Below are positions 1 to 9,758 of a stretch of DNA of 26,151 bases, piece after piece (positions within the stretch are counted from its first letter, which is position 1; each line of letters opens with the position of its first letter). The translations under genes and the position numbers were made by a program. Below the pieces are notes generated by a model. It saw only the letters and a program-made list of their open reading frames with translations. It was not told the origin of the DNA and did not search any database. Source of the stretch: a virus; IMG/VR virus record IMGVR_UViG_3300030333_006401, positions 1-26,151 of that record; one strand, 5' to 3'.

Positions 1-249
1 CTGTGTTGTTCCTTCTTGGTTGGCATTTTCTACCGCACTACCACTTCCAGCTATATGACCATAAGTTACTGAAAGATGGTCTTTTGAATTATATTGAATA
101 TTATAGTAGTAAGATTTTTGAGTAGCAGACAATGAAGACGTTGTAAAATTTGAACCAGCAAGAGTTCCAACACCACCATCAAAAAATCCATTGGTCACAG
201 TAATCTGTGTTGTTATAGTATCTTCTGCTATATTAAATGTTTTCATCAT
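1..249 (-). CDS. Virion structural protein, N-terminal part (cut by window edge)
   Basis: An open frame of 83 codons runs from ATG at 249 to the left edge without a stop, so the gene is 3'-truncated by the window. The protein starts MMKTFNIAEDTITTQITVTN and continues with a Gly/Ser/Thr-rich stretch, then a YYYNIQY...VTYGHIAGSGS stretch. I associate this opening with a virion protein seen in T4-like marine phages, but I am recalling it, not searching. The start lies 10 bases after the stop of the 228-aa gene. An AGGG about 8 bases upstream of the first ATG is a weak ribosome binding site; the second ATG at 246 is an alternative. Its place at the end of the fibre and baseplate operon supports a structural role. 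The exact function is unknown. Confidence 0.75.
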   Translation of the reverse strand, partial: MMKTFNIAEDTITTQITVTNGFFDGGVGTLAGSNFTTSSLSATQKSYYYNIQYNSKDHLSVTYGHIAGSGSAVENANQEGTTQ

Positions 250-259
250 GGTTCAAACC

Positions 260-946
260 CTATGTTGTTGTGTTGTTAGCTTTTATAGTTATTGAAGCAA
301 ATGCTGGAGCAGCACCTTCTCTTGTTATCTCAACACCAATTGTCTTATCAGCAGTTATCTGTTGTGGTAAAGCATTCAAAGTCAATTGTTGAGGACCACC
401 AGTACCGATACCATCGAAAGTGTAAATAACAGGATCTGGATGGTCAAAAGGTGGTAACTGAGTGCTGTTGAAATCTGCAGCAGGAGTAGAAACTACACTT
501 GGATTTACCCCACTATAAGTCAACCCTCTCATGTCCAATACTTTAAAAGTATAAGTAGCATTATCAACACTTGGGAAAACTCTTGGGATAATTGTAATAG
601 GATTACTCTCAGTTTCTTTTGGAACTTTTGTTATGGTAACTGAAGTTCCACTTGTTATGGTAATAAAAGAAAAGTTCTGAACATTTCTTTCACCTTGTCC
701 ATATAATTTAAATCTTAAAAATACATTGTCATCTGGTACAGCTTCTAACATTGGTAGAGAAGTGATAGCACTTCCATACGAATCTGAACCACTCGGATGA
801 GCAGAGTTATAAAGTGTGTAGTCAACTCCTGTATCTCCGAAAGCATATTGTGTGACGCCTAATGGTTGTCCATTAGCTAACTTTTGTCGACCTAATTTAG
901 TTAGAATGGCATCGACTATTACGGTATCATTATCTAAAATTCCCAT
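260..946 (-). CDS. Virion structural protein (228 aa), marine myovirus type
   Basis: The protein begins MGILDNDTVIVDAILTKLGR, followed by a short Tyr/Asp-rich region with YAFGDTGVDYTLYNSAHPSG. This opening (LDN.TV.VDAILTK.GR, then D.GVDYTLYN..HP.GS..YG.AI..LPMLEA) is one I recognise from structural proteins of T4-like marine phages. The rest is beta-rich, with many Thr, Val and Ile residues and no visible enzyme motif. The ATG at 946 follows AAGGG at a spacing of 9, a good ribosome binding site. Unlike its neighbours it has a 57-base gap in front of it, so it may have its own late promoter. I infer a tail or baseplate component; its exact position in the particle cannot be told from sequence. 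Confidence 0.8.
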   Translation of the reverse strand: MGILDNDTVIVDAILTKLGRQKLANGQPLGVTQYAFGDTGVDYTLYNSAHPSGSDSYGSAITSLPMLEAVPDDNVFLRFKLYGQGERNVQNFSFITITSGTSVTITKVPKETESNPITIIPRVFPSVDNATYTFKVLDMRGLTYSGVNPSVVSTPAADFNSTQLPPFDHPDPVIYTFDGIGTGGPQQLTLNALPQQITADKTIGVEITREGAAPAFASITIKANNTTT

Positions 947-1003
947 AGTTGTAATCCCTTATGTTATAATATTACTCATCTATAAATATGTCTAAAAAAT
1001 ATT
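947..1003 (-). promoter_or_regulatory. Intergenic gap with possible late promoter and RBS
   Basis: This is one of only two gaps longer than 10 bases inside the otherwise packed late operon. Read on the minus strand it is A+T-rich and contains ATATTTATA, followed by TAATATTATAA and then an AAGGG ribosome binding site before the ATG at 946. The T4 late promoter consensus TATAAATA is present at 981-988, but on the plus strand, which is the wrong way round for the downstream gene. A promoter here is an inference from the gap and the A+T-rich elements only. Confidence 0.3.
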
Positions 1004-4000
1004 TTACCTTATTACTTTTAACTTCTTAGTAGTATCTGAACCACCTACATTGATTGTATAAGCTGGTATTTTTGGTGATGTATCTAATTCTTTATCAAAT
1101 CTTGGTGGATTCGAACCATCATTTTGTGTTCCTTTGTAAATAAGATTTACTAATGTATCTTTACTTGTTCCAACCTTAAAATAGTGATTTATTGGATAGA
1201 AAATTTCACCATTTGATGAACTAAAGAAAAGTGTTCTACCGACCATTCTACCATCTACAGTTGCTGGATTTACTCCAAAGTGAGAGGTGTAGGTATATCC
1301 ACTTCCACTATCCACATAATAACGATTTCCAAAGTGTCTAAAGTTATCGTGATGATTGAAAGGTTGTTTAGCGTTTACACCAGTTCTTTTTTCATAAGCA
1401 CCACTTACAGGAAAAAACTCTTCTATATCACCAATTGTTCTAAAATGAAACCTACTTTCGTACTTGTATGTGTTGTAATCACCATCGTTACCAGGATTAC
1501 CAGATTTAAAGAAAGTCTGATTTGAACTACTACCATGATTCTTAAAAAACTCGTTTTTAGAACCAAGAAGTAAATTTGTAAAATTACTCAAAGTTATGTT
1601 GAATATAGTCTGATTTGACGAATCACTTAAATTAACAACATCTAATGGAGCAGAATAATTTGTGTGAACTTTATCATTAGCAGTAGATGTTATGTTAACT
1701 TCATCAGTAAGTACATTTATTGTTTTTTCTTTTAAATTTTCATTAGCAAATCCCGATACAGAAAATTCATCCAATGGTACATCAATAGATTTTTCATATT
1801 TGTTTTCATTAAAATTAAAACTAACAGTTGGTTCTGTTAAATTAGTTGAACCCTCAGCTTTATTAGGATTAAGTTGTGTTTGTAAAGAAGCCTTTTTTAT
1901 TTTTGGTCTAAACAAAGTATCATTTTTAACTTCGTATGAAAATTCAAGTTTAGTTTTTGCTGGTAAAAGTTTTTCTATTTTTTCTATAAATTCAGGATCA
2001 TCTGTGTGATTTTCTATAGCACTTAAATTCTGAACAATATCAGTTTGTATTTCTCTTTCTTGTATGAGTTGTTTTCTTAAAGTTAAAAGGTCATCGTAAA
2101 TTCCATTGTTGTCATAATCATCTAAGTAATCATCTAACTTAAAATCAGCCATAGCGTTAAAAACTATCGAATCTATAGCATCCACATAAGAATAAGATTT
2201 TCCTATTTTGTTTACTACTTCAACCTTTGGTTCATTAGTACCTGATTTTACAGGTTGTTTTATAGATGAAACCTTTGAATTTAAAGGAGCAACAACTTTG
2301 AAATCAGTACCTATTTTAGTTTGTTTGTTACTCTTTACATCTTCTTTACCACCCCTAACCTTAAAAGCAAAATTCTTAACGGTAGAAACAGCTCTTTTTA
2401 TAGTTAGACTTTTTTGGTCGGAAACAGTTTTACTAAAATCTTTTACTTTACTCGGAGACGAAATATCTTTAATCGTAGTAGCATTATTATTTTCATTTAA
2501 CCTATAATGATATACCAAATTATCTCTTGGTGTTGTTACTGAACCACCGACCACACTATTATAATTTAAAATATGTTGTTTAAATTTTGACATACTTATG
2601 TAAGCATCCCAAGCTCTTATCTCACTAATTGAACCAGTAATCTGTTCACCAAATAATAAATTGTCACTTGTTTGACCAGAAGCAGTTATATAATTTTTGT
2701 TAGCAAGTGACGAAGTTACTGACATACTTATGTGTTGTATATCCTTTATAGCATCACTATCTTTTCTACCAACAAACATGTGATATGATTGAGTTAACTC
2801 CGTAGTCTCTGTTATTATATCTCGTTGTACTAAAACATTGTAGAACTTAAAGTCGTTCAATGTATCTATAAAATCAGTAGACATAGACACTTCATTTGGA
2901 GCTGAAAGTGCACTACCAGCATGTTGACTTGTATTTAATCTAAATTCTAATTTAGCTTTTGTATTAGAAGAACCTGATGGTACTATTCTCAAATCCCAAT
3001 TATCATTTGAACCACTTGACCTAATAAGTTTTTGAGTATTGTTAGTATTTGATGTTCTAAATATAAACTCAACACCATTTGGTTCAGCGTCATTTGACCA
3101 CCAATCTAAAGTAAGATATTCTGAGCCAGATGAAAGATTTAATGAACTAAAAGGTTCTGTATGTTCTACAAATGAAACATTACCTTTTGTATTATTTAAT
3201 CCTGTTTCTATATCATTTTTAGCATCATTAGTAACAACACTTGGATTATGTTCGTCTACTGAACCACCGAACTCTGTTAAAGAAAATCCGTTAGTATTGT
3301 ACCCATAAAGATTTAGTAATGTATTAATACTCTCATGAGTTCCTTTTGTTTTGTAAACATAAATTACATTGTTTAAAATTTTAGTCCATAAAGAAGCGAT
3401 AGCTTTTTTATCACCAACTTCATCTCCACGAGCCGATTCTAAATATTCTTCTAAACTACCAGAAAGTGGGTTTTTTAAATCAAATCCAATTGTATCACCT
3501 ATTAATGGCAATAAATTGTCTGGCATAGAATTTGGATTCTTATATCCTAATTTATATATCTTGTGATAATTGTCTATGTAACTCCTTAACAAATCAAATT
3601 GTTCACCCAACATATTTACAAAGTCACGAAGAACTTTATGTTCTTCACCAGTTCTTAATACAGTCGGTAAGTTATTTACAAGTGAATGGATATTATCATT
3701 ATCATAATTATTTGCAATAGTTTCCATTGTATTGTACCAACTATTCCACTCTGACGAACCAGCATAACTTCCACTTGGTGGTCTGTAAACTTTTGAGAAA
3801 GGATGTATGTTAGTTGGATTATTTTTTGTCACTACTACATTTGTAAAAAAAGATGTTTTATTACCAGTCTCTTCGGTGAACACAGGAAATAAATCACCTT
3901 GTGGTAATATTGAACCTGTAAAAACACTTGAATCATCTATTGTTCTGTCACTTTTCATTCTTGATGGAAAATAATATGGAGCAAATGCACCTTGATCCAT

Positions 4001-5632
4001 ATCCATAATTCCATAAGCAAACCCATCACCTACAGAACCACTTATAGAAGCAGAAGCTACATTTGAACCACTTAATATTTCCCAAGATGTAGAAGTTGAA
4101 CCATAACTTTCTTCACCATTTATTAATCCAAATAACAAACCACCTGTTTTAGTTGGTCTAAAATATTGTTGTTTTGCCGAAAATATGTATCTTTTATAAT
4201 TTGAACCTGTTGATTCTGTATTTACTATAGCAGAACCACTCCAAGCATTATGTGGTATATTTCTACCACTATTATAAAGGTAGTTACCTAACTTTGTTGA
4301 TGTTGAATTGCTGTCATATCTTTCGTTAGCTAACCCACCACTAATGTTTAGACTATATTCACTTACAGCACCACCACCTCTTAAAAGAAAAGATAAATAA
4401 AATTCATCGTCTGAATTATAAAAGGGTGGATTTTCTACATTGTATAAATCTGTAAATAAATGAACAAATCCATTGTGTCCTTTTTTATAAACTTTATCAA
4501 AACCCTCACTATCTTGTAATGTATTTTCCGTAGTATGAGTGTATCCATTTTGTGAACGGAAAAAATTATTACCAGCAAGATTTACACCCACACCAGGTGC
4601 TGAAGAAGTAGAGTAACTTTGTCCATCGTTGTACATGAAATGTTCATAATGGGTAAACTCATCTTCTATTTTTCTTACTTCTTTAAATAAATCTTTTCTT
4701 TTTTCTATAACTTTTAAACTACTTGAAAAGGCAAGAGACTGACTTATTTGATTATATAATCCCTCTAATCTTACAGCTTTGTTTTTAAATCCTTGTAGTT
4801 TAGATTTTGCCGAACCAAAGAAAACATGTTCGTCAAATTTTTCATAATCTATATTTAGATTAAGGTCTTTTTGTTGACGAGTTATTTCCTCTACAATATT
4901 TAATCCAGAGGAACCAGTAATATTATTAAAGGTATCATACCCATCATCAATTTGATTAGGTTCACTAAGATATGATTCATCAATTGTTAATCCCAATCCA
5001 CTTATAGAAAGACCTTCTCGGTCAATAAAAAATATTGTTTCTGTCTGTGTAGATAAAAATTTATTTGATATATTAAAATTAGTTGATAATGCTGGTATAT
5101 CAGATGGTAATGGTTGATGTAACTTTATAACTAAAGTTTTTTTATTACCAGTTACATTGTCAAACGCATAACCATTGATTGGAATCAAACGACCTTCTGA
5201 TAGTTCTAAGTAAGAATTAAATTGATATTTACCTTCTTCATCTTCTTCTGTCATAAATTTTACAATATCAGTTTCATCTTCTATTGTGCCATTTACGATA
5301 CTTAATCTTATCTCTTTTCTACTTGGGGATATTTCAGATATGTGAAAAGCACTCGTGTCTAATCTAATAATAAAATCATATTGTAAGTTATAGTTACCTT
5401 CACTATATCCACTTCTGTCTAAGTATTCGTTTGGTTTTAAAAATAATTCATTTTCTTTTACATAAAAATCTCTACCCTCTTCTAAATCAATCGATACTTG
5501 AAAGGTATTTACCTCATTGAATAATGATAGTTTTACGACATGAATTTCAGAATTAAAATCTGATAAAACATATGCCTCATCTGAAGACATAAGTTGTAAA
5601 GTGTTATTGTTATATGGTTGTAATATTTGCAT
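1004..5632 (-). CDS. GpI/gp7-like baseplate wedge protein with LamG-like domain (1542 aa)
   Basis: Residues about 640-785 resemble the tail protein I (P2 GpI/T4 gp7) family: a helical stretch with NLPTVLR, the LLPLIGDTIGFDL segment, and the IYVYKTKGTHESINTLLNLYG segment typical of its end. In T4, gp7 joins two gp6 copies to make the wedge core. Here gp6 and gp25 are in the same operon, which supports the call. Residues about 815-1060 look like a LamG/concanavalin-type beta-sandwich (WWSNDAEPNGVEFIFRT to EIRAWDAYIS...LVYHYRLNE). A charged, probably helical stretch follows at about 1160-1225. Three degenerate 20-22-residue repeats lie at about 1280-1341. The C-terminus has VDGRMVGRTLFFSSS...EIFYPINHY. 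The ATG at 5632 overlaps the upstream TAA by one base. The N-terminal 600 residues are unrecognised. Confidence 0.75.
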   Translation of the reverse strand: MQILQPYNNNTLQLMSSDEAYVLSDFNSEIHVVKLSLFNEVNTFQVSIDLEEGRDFYVKENELFLKPNEYLDRSGYSEGNYNLQYDFIIRLDTSAFHISEISPSRKEIRLSIVNGTIEDETDIVKFMTEEDEEGKYQFNSYLELSEGRLIPINGYAFDNVTGNKKTLVIKLHQPLPSDIPALSTNFNISNKFLSTQTETIFFIDREGLSISGLGLTIDESYLSEPNQIDDGYDTFNNITGSSGLNIVEEITRQQKDLNLNIDYEKFDEHVFFGSAKSKLQGFKNKAVRLEGLYNQISQSLAFSSSLKVIEKRKDLFKEVRKIEDEFTHYEHFMYNDGQSYSTSSAPGVGVNLAGNNFFRSQNGYTHTTENTLQDSEGFDKVYKKGHNGFVHLFTDLYNVENPPFYNSDDEFYLSFLLRGGGAVSEYSLNISGGLANERYDSNSTSTKLGNYLYNSGRNIPHNAWSGSAIVNTESTGSNYKRYIFSAKQQYFRPTKTGGLLFGLINGEESYGSTSTSWEILSGSNVASASISGSVGDGFAYGIMDMDQGAFAPYYFPSRMKSDRTIDDSSVFTGSILPQGDLFPVFTEETGNKTSFFTNVVVTKNNPTNIHPFSKVYRPPSGSYAGSSEWNSWYNTMETIANNYDNDNIHSLVNNLPTVLRTGEEHKVLRDFVNMLGEQFDLLRSYIDNYHKIYKLGYKNPNSMPDNLLPLIGDTIGFDLKNPLSGSLEEYLESARGDEVGDKKAIASLWTKILNNVIYVYKTKGTHESINTLLNLYGYNTNGFSLTEFGGSVDEHNPSVVTNDAKNDIETGLNNTKGNVSFVEHTEPFSSLNLSSGSEYLTLDWWSNDAEPNGVEFIFRTSNTNNTQKLIRSSGSNDNWDLRIVPSGSSNTKAKLEFRLNTSQHAGSALSAPNEVSMSTDFIDTLNDFKFYNVLVQRDIITETTELTQSYHMFVGRKDSDAIKDIQHISMSVTSSLANKNYITASGQTSDNLLFGEQITGSISEIRAWDAYISMSKFKQHILNYNSVVGGSVTTPRDNLVYHYRLNENNNATTIKDISSPSKVKDFSKTVSDQKSLTIKRAVSTVKNFAFKVRGGKEDVKSNKQTKIGTDFKVVAPLNSKVSSIKQPVKSGTNEPKVEVVNKIGKSYSYVDAIDSIVFNAMADFKLDDYLDDYDNNGIYDDLLTLRKQLIQEREIQTDIVQNLSAIENHTDDPEFIEKIEKLLPAKTKLEFSYEVKNDTLFRPKIKKASLQTQLNPNKAEGSTNLTEPTVSFNFNENKYEKSIDVPLDEFSVSGFANENLKEKTINVLTDEVNITSTANDKVHTNYSAPLDVVNLSDSSNQTIFNITLSNFTNLLLGSKNEFFKNHGSSSNQTFFKSGNPGNDGDYNTYKYESRFHFRTIGDIEEFFPVSGAYEKRTGVNAKQPFNHHDNFRHFGNRYYVDSGSGYTYTSHFGVNPATVDGRMVGRTLFFSSSNGEIFYPINHYFKVGTSKDTLVNLIYKGTQNDGSNPPRFDKELDTSPKIPAYTINVGGSDTTKKLKVIR
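1610..1795 (-). repeat. Degenerate 20-22-residue repeats within the gpI-like protein
   Basis: The encoded residues about 1280-1341 contain three related units: EKSIDVPLDEFSVSGFANEN, EKTINVLTDEVNITSTANDK and a weaker TNYSAPLDVVNLSDSSNQT. They share the pattern (E)K-[ST]-I-[DN]-V-x2-D-E-[FV] followed by a Ser/Thr/Asn-rich end, with a period of about 22 residues. The repeat is visible in protein but diverged in DNA. Confidence 0.55.
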
Positions 5633-8600
5633 TAATAAGCTTGTTTTTCTGGATCGTTACTTAACAAAGGTACATCAGGTAAAGACTCTTTTGTTATACG
5701 AGCATTTTCTTCTTGTTTAAGTTTATAATCACCAACTAATATTCCCTTATCACCAGTACCTACTTGGTTTTGAATTGTTAAGAACTCTACCTCACTTGGA
5801 TTAAAATCAATTTTTAAATCTTCGTCATCTATAAATATGTTGGTAGCTAAAGTATTGATTGGTAATTTAACACTATCTAACTTAAAATCGTTATCAACAA
5901 TTTCTAATCTATCGTCTGTTATAAAATTATAAATGTCTTTTGGTTTAGAAAATACTCTTGTAGTTCCTAAATCTATTTGACCAGGAAATTCACCGTACTC
6001 ACCATCCCTATATTTTTTTAAATATTGTGAAATTGAATTTTTAGCTAAATAATCTTCTTGAACAAAATCATCATCTTTTCTCATATTTAAAAGAGATTTA
6101 TGATAATCGGAATCAGATGATAATCCACCTAAAAATGCTTCTTTTTTGTTTTCAGAAAGTGGTAGGAAGTTAAAATTAGTTCCACCAAATATTGAAAAGT
6201 TTTGAGCGTTTGTTAAACCATCGTTGACAACTATATTGGTTGTCACTAACTTTGTTTCAAAAATCTCTTGTTCAAACTGAGTAGTTCTAAAAACAATAGC
6301 TTTAATTGTCTTTACGCCAGGTGTTTCGTAAACATGTTCTTCCATATTTACGAAACCCTCAACATTTTCACCACCAGTATCTTCACCATCTTCATCAAGG
6401 TTAGCAACATATTTCGGTGACTTTATGTATTCAGAATCAAAGTAAAAATCTAAATATCTTTTAACATCCCATAAGTCTAAACTTTGGTCTTTATACATCT
6501 TAAATAAGAAACTATTTAATATATCTTGGTCTGTTAATTTAGTTTTTTCATCACCCCATTGTATAACTTTATATTTGTAAACTGAAGCAGTTGGTGGTAT
6601 ACCAGTCTCTTCGTCTGCTGGAGTTGCTAGTTGTAATCCATTAGCATTAATTTCTTGATATTCTATTCCTTGAAATCGTACAATAAATCCTGCATTTTCT
6701 GTTACCGAATATAACTTCGATAATTTTACCCTAAGAAACGCAGAAAGACTAAGACTACTTTCAGCCGCATCAATTTCAAATGGGTTTGATTTTACATCAA
6801 AAGAATTACCAAAATCAGTTCCTACCTCATCACCTGTAAATCTATAACTTTTATTAGTCTCATCACCGATGAATTGAACATCCTCTTGAAAAGTGAAAGG
6901 TCTAGCATCAAGTCTTAATCTAGCATCATTAGGTGTACCATACAATTTTTTAATCTGAACACCTTTGATTACTATTCTATAAAATCCTTGTCCATTAAAA
7001 TCTGAAAATACTCCTCTACTATTTATTCTATGATTACCATCATTGTAGAACTCACACTCCATTCTTGTATCAGTAAACTTAAATTTTGGAAGTCTTACAG
7101 TATCTGTTTTAGCTCTATCCCTTAGACCACTTCTAGTTACTCCTGCAACTGTGTTATCATATCCATGTGCTTCTACTGGTGCATCCGTTCTTGTAACACC
7201 ATCGACTTCTTCTACAAACCCACCAGCTAAATCACGAGTGGTGTTTATAAGTGGAAAATCAATATCTTGATTTTCAAGAGTAAGTTGGTCACCAAAGTTC
7301 CAAGCATTACCGACACTATAATCATCATATTCCGAATCCGTCCAAAAGTTTATGTTTTCATTTTGTTTCCAACGACCTGGCCACTTTGGTATAGTTCCAA
7401 GCTGATTATCAACAACATAACTTTCGTTACCATTTTGATTTACTTGGTTAGTCCAATATGGTCTTACATCATCACCTGTGTCTGTGTTATAATGAGTTAT
7501 TGTAGTTACAGGTGCATCATTGTCAAATATAGAAACAGTCTTATCAGCAAATGAATCTTCGTTTGTATAATCTTTAAAATACCTATCGTTTCCAGCACCA
7601 GAAAATCGAAACCAATTACCTAAACCCATATACAATGGTGGTTTGTCTGAATCTTCCCAATTCTGTGTACCTCTACTCCACATATCCCATTGTCCTCTTT
7701 CTTTATCGTTAGGAGTACCATTACCACCGACATTACCTTGAGCTAACTGATTTAAATCTACATTTATTGGTAAGAACTTACCTCTTGTATCACCGTCTCC
7801 ACCATCATCTCCGTCAAATGAGAATCCGTAACTTGAAAGAGTGTCTTGCTCATAAGCATAACCTCCAAATTCATAAAAAGTTCTATTGTAAAGACTATCA
7901 AATGGTGGTAAGTCAGGTGAAGCACCATTTGTATTAGCTCTACTATTATATCGTAAATCAACACCAGCATTTACAGATTCTTCAACCCAAGTTCCAATGC
8001 CAGGAAATATTTTATCCAAGTATATTTCTTTAATGCCATTTGAGTCTCCTCTAAGGTCAACGACTCTGTAGGTTCTATCTTTTTGACCTTGCCTACTTCC
8101 AGCTCCAAACTTAACTCTATCCATTATTCCAATTTGACTACCATCGGAAGTAAATTCAAAACTATTTCCACTGTTGTATCCATCTGGTATTTCTATTACT
8201 ATTTGAGCATGTCCTCTAGCAACAGTATGCCATGACCTTGAACCACCACCAAATGTATAACCGTCACCATCATAACCTTCACTATTGTAGTCGAAAAAAT
8301 AATTTATATTAACTACTTTATTTGATAATCGTTTGGAAGATTTATTTCTTCCACCAGATATATACCACATGCCGTTAGTTGTCGAGTCACCATAAGGTGT
8401 TTGTGTCAATCCTCCGTCAGCAAAAGTTTTAAGTTCACTAACTCCACTTGGAAATTCAGCACCACCAGCAGCATAATCATCTATTAAATCTTGTGCCCAA
8501 TCTTGAGCAAAAAGTTCAGTCAAAGTAACATCTTGGTCTTCTTTTTTTCGTACATTATTTGGATTAAGAACATTACCGTAATCGTAAAAATCAATACCAA

Positions 8601-9036
8601 ATTTTACCTTTAACGGATAAGAAGTCTTATTAAAATTATCTACCTCATTAGGAAAAAAATATTGAAAAGAAGAACCAGATGATAAAAAATTATTATTTGT
8701 AAACTCTTGTGAGTTGAACATGATATACTCTTTTTTAGGTAAAGTAGTATAAGCAAATCCAAAAATACCATCATCTATATTTGTAGGCTCATTATTAAAA
8801 ACAAGACCATCTATATTATCTTCTGTATAATCCCTAACCTTTCCACCTTGTTCTATCTTAAAAGCTACATTCTCAAATCTATAACTTTGCCAACTTCCAA
8901 TAGAAAATGTTTCTAAATTTTCTCGGTTCAATCCTATTTTTATAGCACCATCTAAAGTAGATAAAGATCCAGTATCAGCATAAATTCCTTGTCTTTTTAT
9001 GCTAGGATATTGAGTTTGTTTCTTAAAAAATCCCAT
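5632..9036 (-). CDS. Large virion protein, probable peripheral baseplate or fibre component (1134 aa)
   Basis: I do not recognise a full-length family. The protein begins MGFFKKQTQYPSIKRQGIYA and is rich in Asn, Asp, Gly, Tyr and Phe, as tail fibre and baseplate proteins often are. It has no signal peptide and no membrane segment. Near the C-terminal quarter, an acidic insert (NLDEDGEDTGGENVEGF) precedes a segment ending TPGVKTIKAIVFRTTQFEQEIFETK. That segment resembles the last strands of a PKD/Ig-like beta-sandwich. The ATG at 9036 overlaps the TAA of the 240-aa gene by one base, and its own TAA overlaps the start of the gpI-like gene, so the three are probably translationally coupled. The C-terminus ends KQAY; the upstream neighbour ends KQAF. 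A role in the virion is inferred from size, composition and position. Confidence 0.6.
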   Translation of the reverse strand: MGFFKKQTQYPSIKRQGIYADTGSLSTLDGAIKIGLNRENLETFSIGSWQSYRFENVAFKIEQGGKVRDYTEDNIDGLVFNNEPTNIDDGIFGFAYTTLPKKEYIMFNSQEFTNNNFLSSGSSFQYFFPNEVDNFNKTSYPLKVKFGIDFYDYGNVLNPNNVRKKEDQDVTLTELFAQDWAQDLIDDYAAGGAEFPSGVSELKTFADGGLTQTPYGDSTTNGMWYISGGRNKSSKRLSNKVVNINYFFDYNSEGYDGDGYTFGGGSRSWHTVARGHAQIVIEIPDGYNSGNSFEFTSDGSQIGIMDRVKFGAGSRQGQKDRTYRVVDLRGDSNGIKEIYLDKIFPGIGTWVEESVNAGVDLRYNSRANTNGASPDLPPFDSLYNRTFYEFGGYAYEQDTLSSYGFSFDGDDGGDGDTRGKFLPINVDLNQLAQGNVGGNGTPNDKERGQWDMWSRGTQNWEDSDKPPLYMGLGNWFRFSGAGNDRYFKDYTNEDSFADKTVSIFDNDAPVTTITHYNTDTGDDVRPYWTNQVNQNGNESYVVDNQLGTIPKWPGRWKQNENINFWTDSEYDDYSVGNAWNFGDQLTLENQDIDFPLINTTRDLAGGFVEEVDGVTRTDAPVEAHGYDNTVAGVTRSGLRDRAKTDTVRLPKFKFTDTRMECEFYNDGNHRINSRGVFSDFNGQGFYRIVIKGVQIKKLYGTPNDARLRLDARPFTFQEDVQFIGDETNKSYRFTGDEVGTDFGNSFDVKSNPFEIDAAESSLSLSAFLRVKLSKLYSVTENAGFIVRFQGIEYQEINANGLQLATPADEETGIPPTASVYKYKVIQWGDEKTKLTDQDILNSFLFKMYKDQSLDLWDVKRYLDFYFDSEYIKSPKYVANLDEDGEDTGGENVEGFVNMEEHVYETPGVKTIKAIVFRTTQFEQEIFETKLVTTNIVVNDGLTNAQNFSIFGGTNFNFLPLSENKKEAFLGGLSSDSDYHKSLLNMRKDDDFVQEDYLAKNSISQYLKKYRDGEYGEFPGQIDLGTTRVFSKPKDIYNFITDDRLEIVDNDFKLDSVKLPINTLATNIFIDDEDLKIDFNPSEVEFLTIQNQVGTGDKGILVGDYKLKQEENARITKESLPDVPLLSNDPEKQAY

Positions 9037-9758
9037 TAGAAAGCCTGTTTGGTTTTATCTTTTTCAATACCATCTGCTGTATTAAATGTATCTTTTTGTA
9101 ATCTAAAATTTTCATCTAAAGTAACTTGAAAATCTTGATTGTATGTTAAGTTATTATAATCTGTATTATCCACTAACTCGTCTGTGGTGTTACCACTATA
9201 ATCTATATTAATTATTAAACTATCGTCTATCTCTTCATTATTAGTTATTGGTGTTTGTTCATCAATACTGTAATCGTTCCAATCGCCATCTGTAGGTCTT
9301 CCACCCCAATACAAATCCTCATCTACAGTTTCTGTAAAATTACCAAACTCATTTAGTCGAGGTAAGGTTGGATAGTAATAATTATTTCCATAAAAATTTG
9401 TAGGTTTCCAATTTTGACTTGAGTATTGATTTATAACAATCTTGTTATAAGCTTTTCTTGGTAATTTAGAACCAGAGGTAACTCCTATATCAGAATCTTC
9501 AACTACTAATTCTACACCTATTCCTGTGATATCACTAAAGTTAGCATCCCTACCACCTACTTTTTCTGGCATAATATTATTCCAGTGATATTTGGAATTT
9601 GGATTATCAGCTCTGTCATCAGAAAATCCTAGTTGTACAAACATGGGTTTTACACCCTTGTAAACTTTAGTCGTAGAAATATCAACATCGTTTAAACCAG
9701 TGTCTTTAAACGAGTCATTAAATTTTCTACTTATGTATCCATTGTTTATTATTGCCAT
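9036..9758 (-). CDS. Hypothetical virion protein (240 aa)
   Basis: I do not recognise this protein. It starts MAIINNGYISRKFNDSFKDTG and is rich in Asn, Asp and Tyr, including a YYYP stretch near residue 127 and a strongly acidic C-terminal third. No enzyme motif, signal peptide or membrane segment is visible. The ATG at 9758 follows GGATAAAA, a plausible ribosome binding site that overlaps the stop of the 1956-aa gene (3-base gap), and its stop overlaps the start of the 1134-aa gene. Tight coupling between two giant structural genes suggests it is a virion part or a fibre adaptor or chaperone, but this is inference. It ends KTKQAF, similar to the KQAY end of the next protein. Confidence 0.6.
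   Translation of the reverse strand: MAIINNGYISRKFNDSFKDTGLNDVDISTTKVYKGVKPMFVQLGFSDDRADNPNSKYHWNNIMPEKVGGRDANFSDITGIGVELVVEDSDIGVTSGSKLPRKAYNKIVINQYSSQNWKPTNFYGNNYYYPTLPRLNEFGNFTETVDEDLYWGGRPTDGDWNDYSIDEQTPITNNEEIDDSLIINIDYSGNTTDELVDNTDYNNLTYNQDFQVTLDENFRLQKDTFNTADGIEKDKTKQAF

Noticed and set aside
1280-3720. Several plus-strand ORFs of 60-105 residues (1280, 1692, 2208, 3039, 3369, 3532)
   Set aside because: They lie inside the 1542-aa minus-strand gene and show no domain. The compositions look like reverse translations of Ser/Asn/Lys-rich protein.
7764-7970. Minus-strand ORF of 68 residues overlapping the 1134-aa gene
   Set aside because: It is on the same strand but out of frame and inside a well-supported gene. 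It lacks a ribosome binding site and a recognisable domain.
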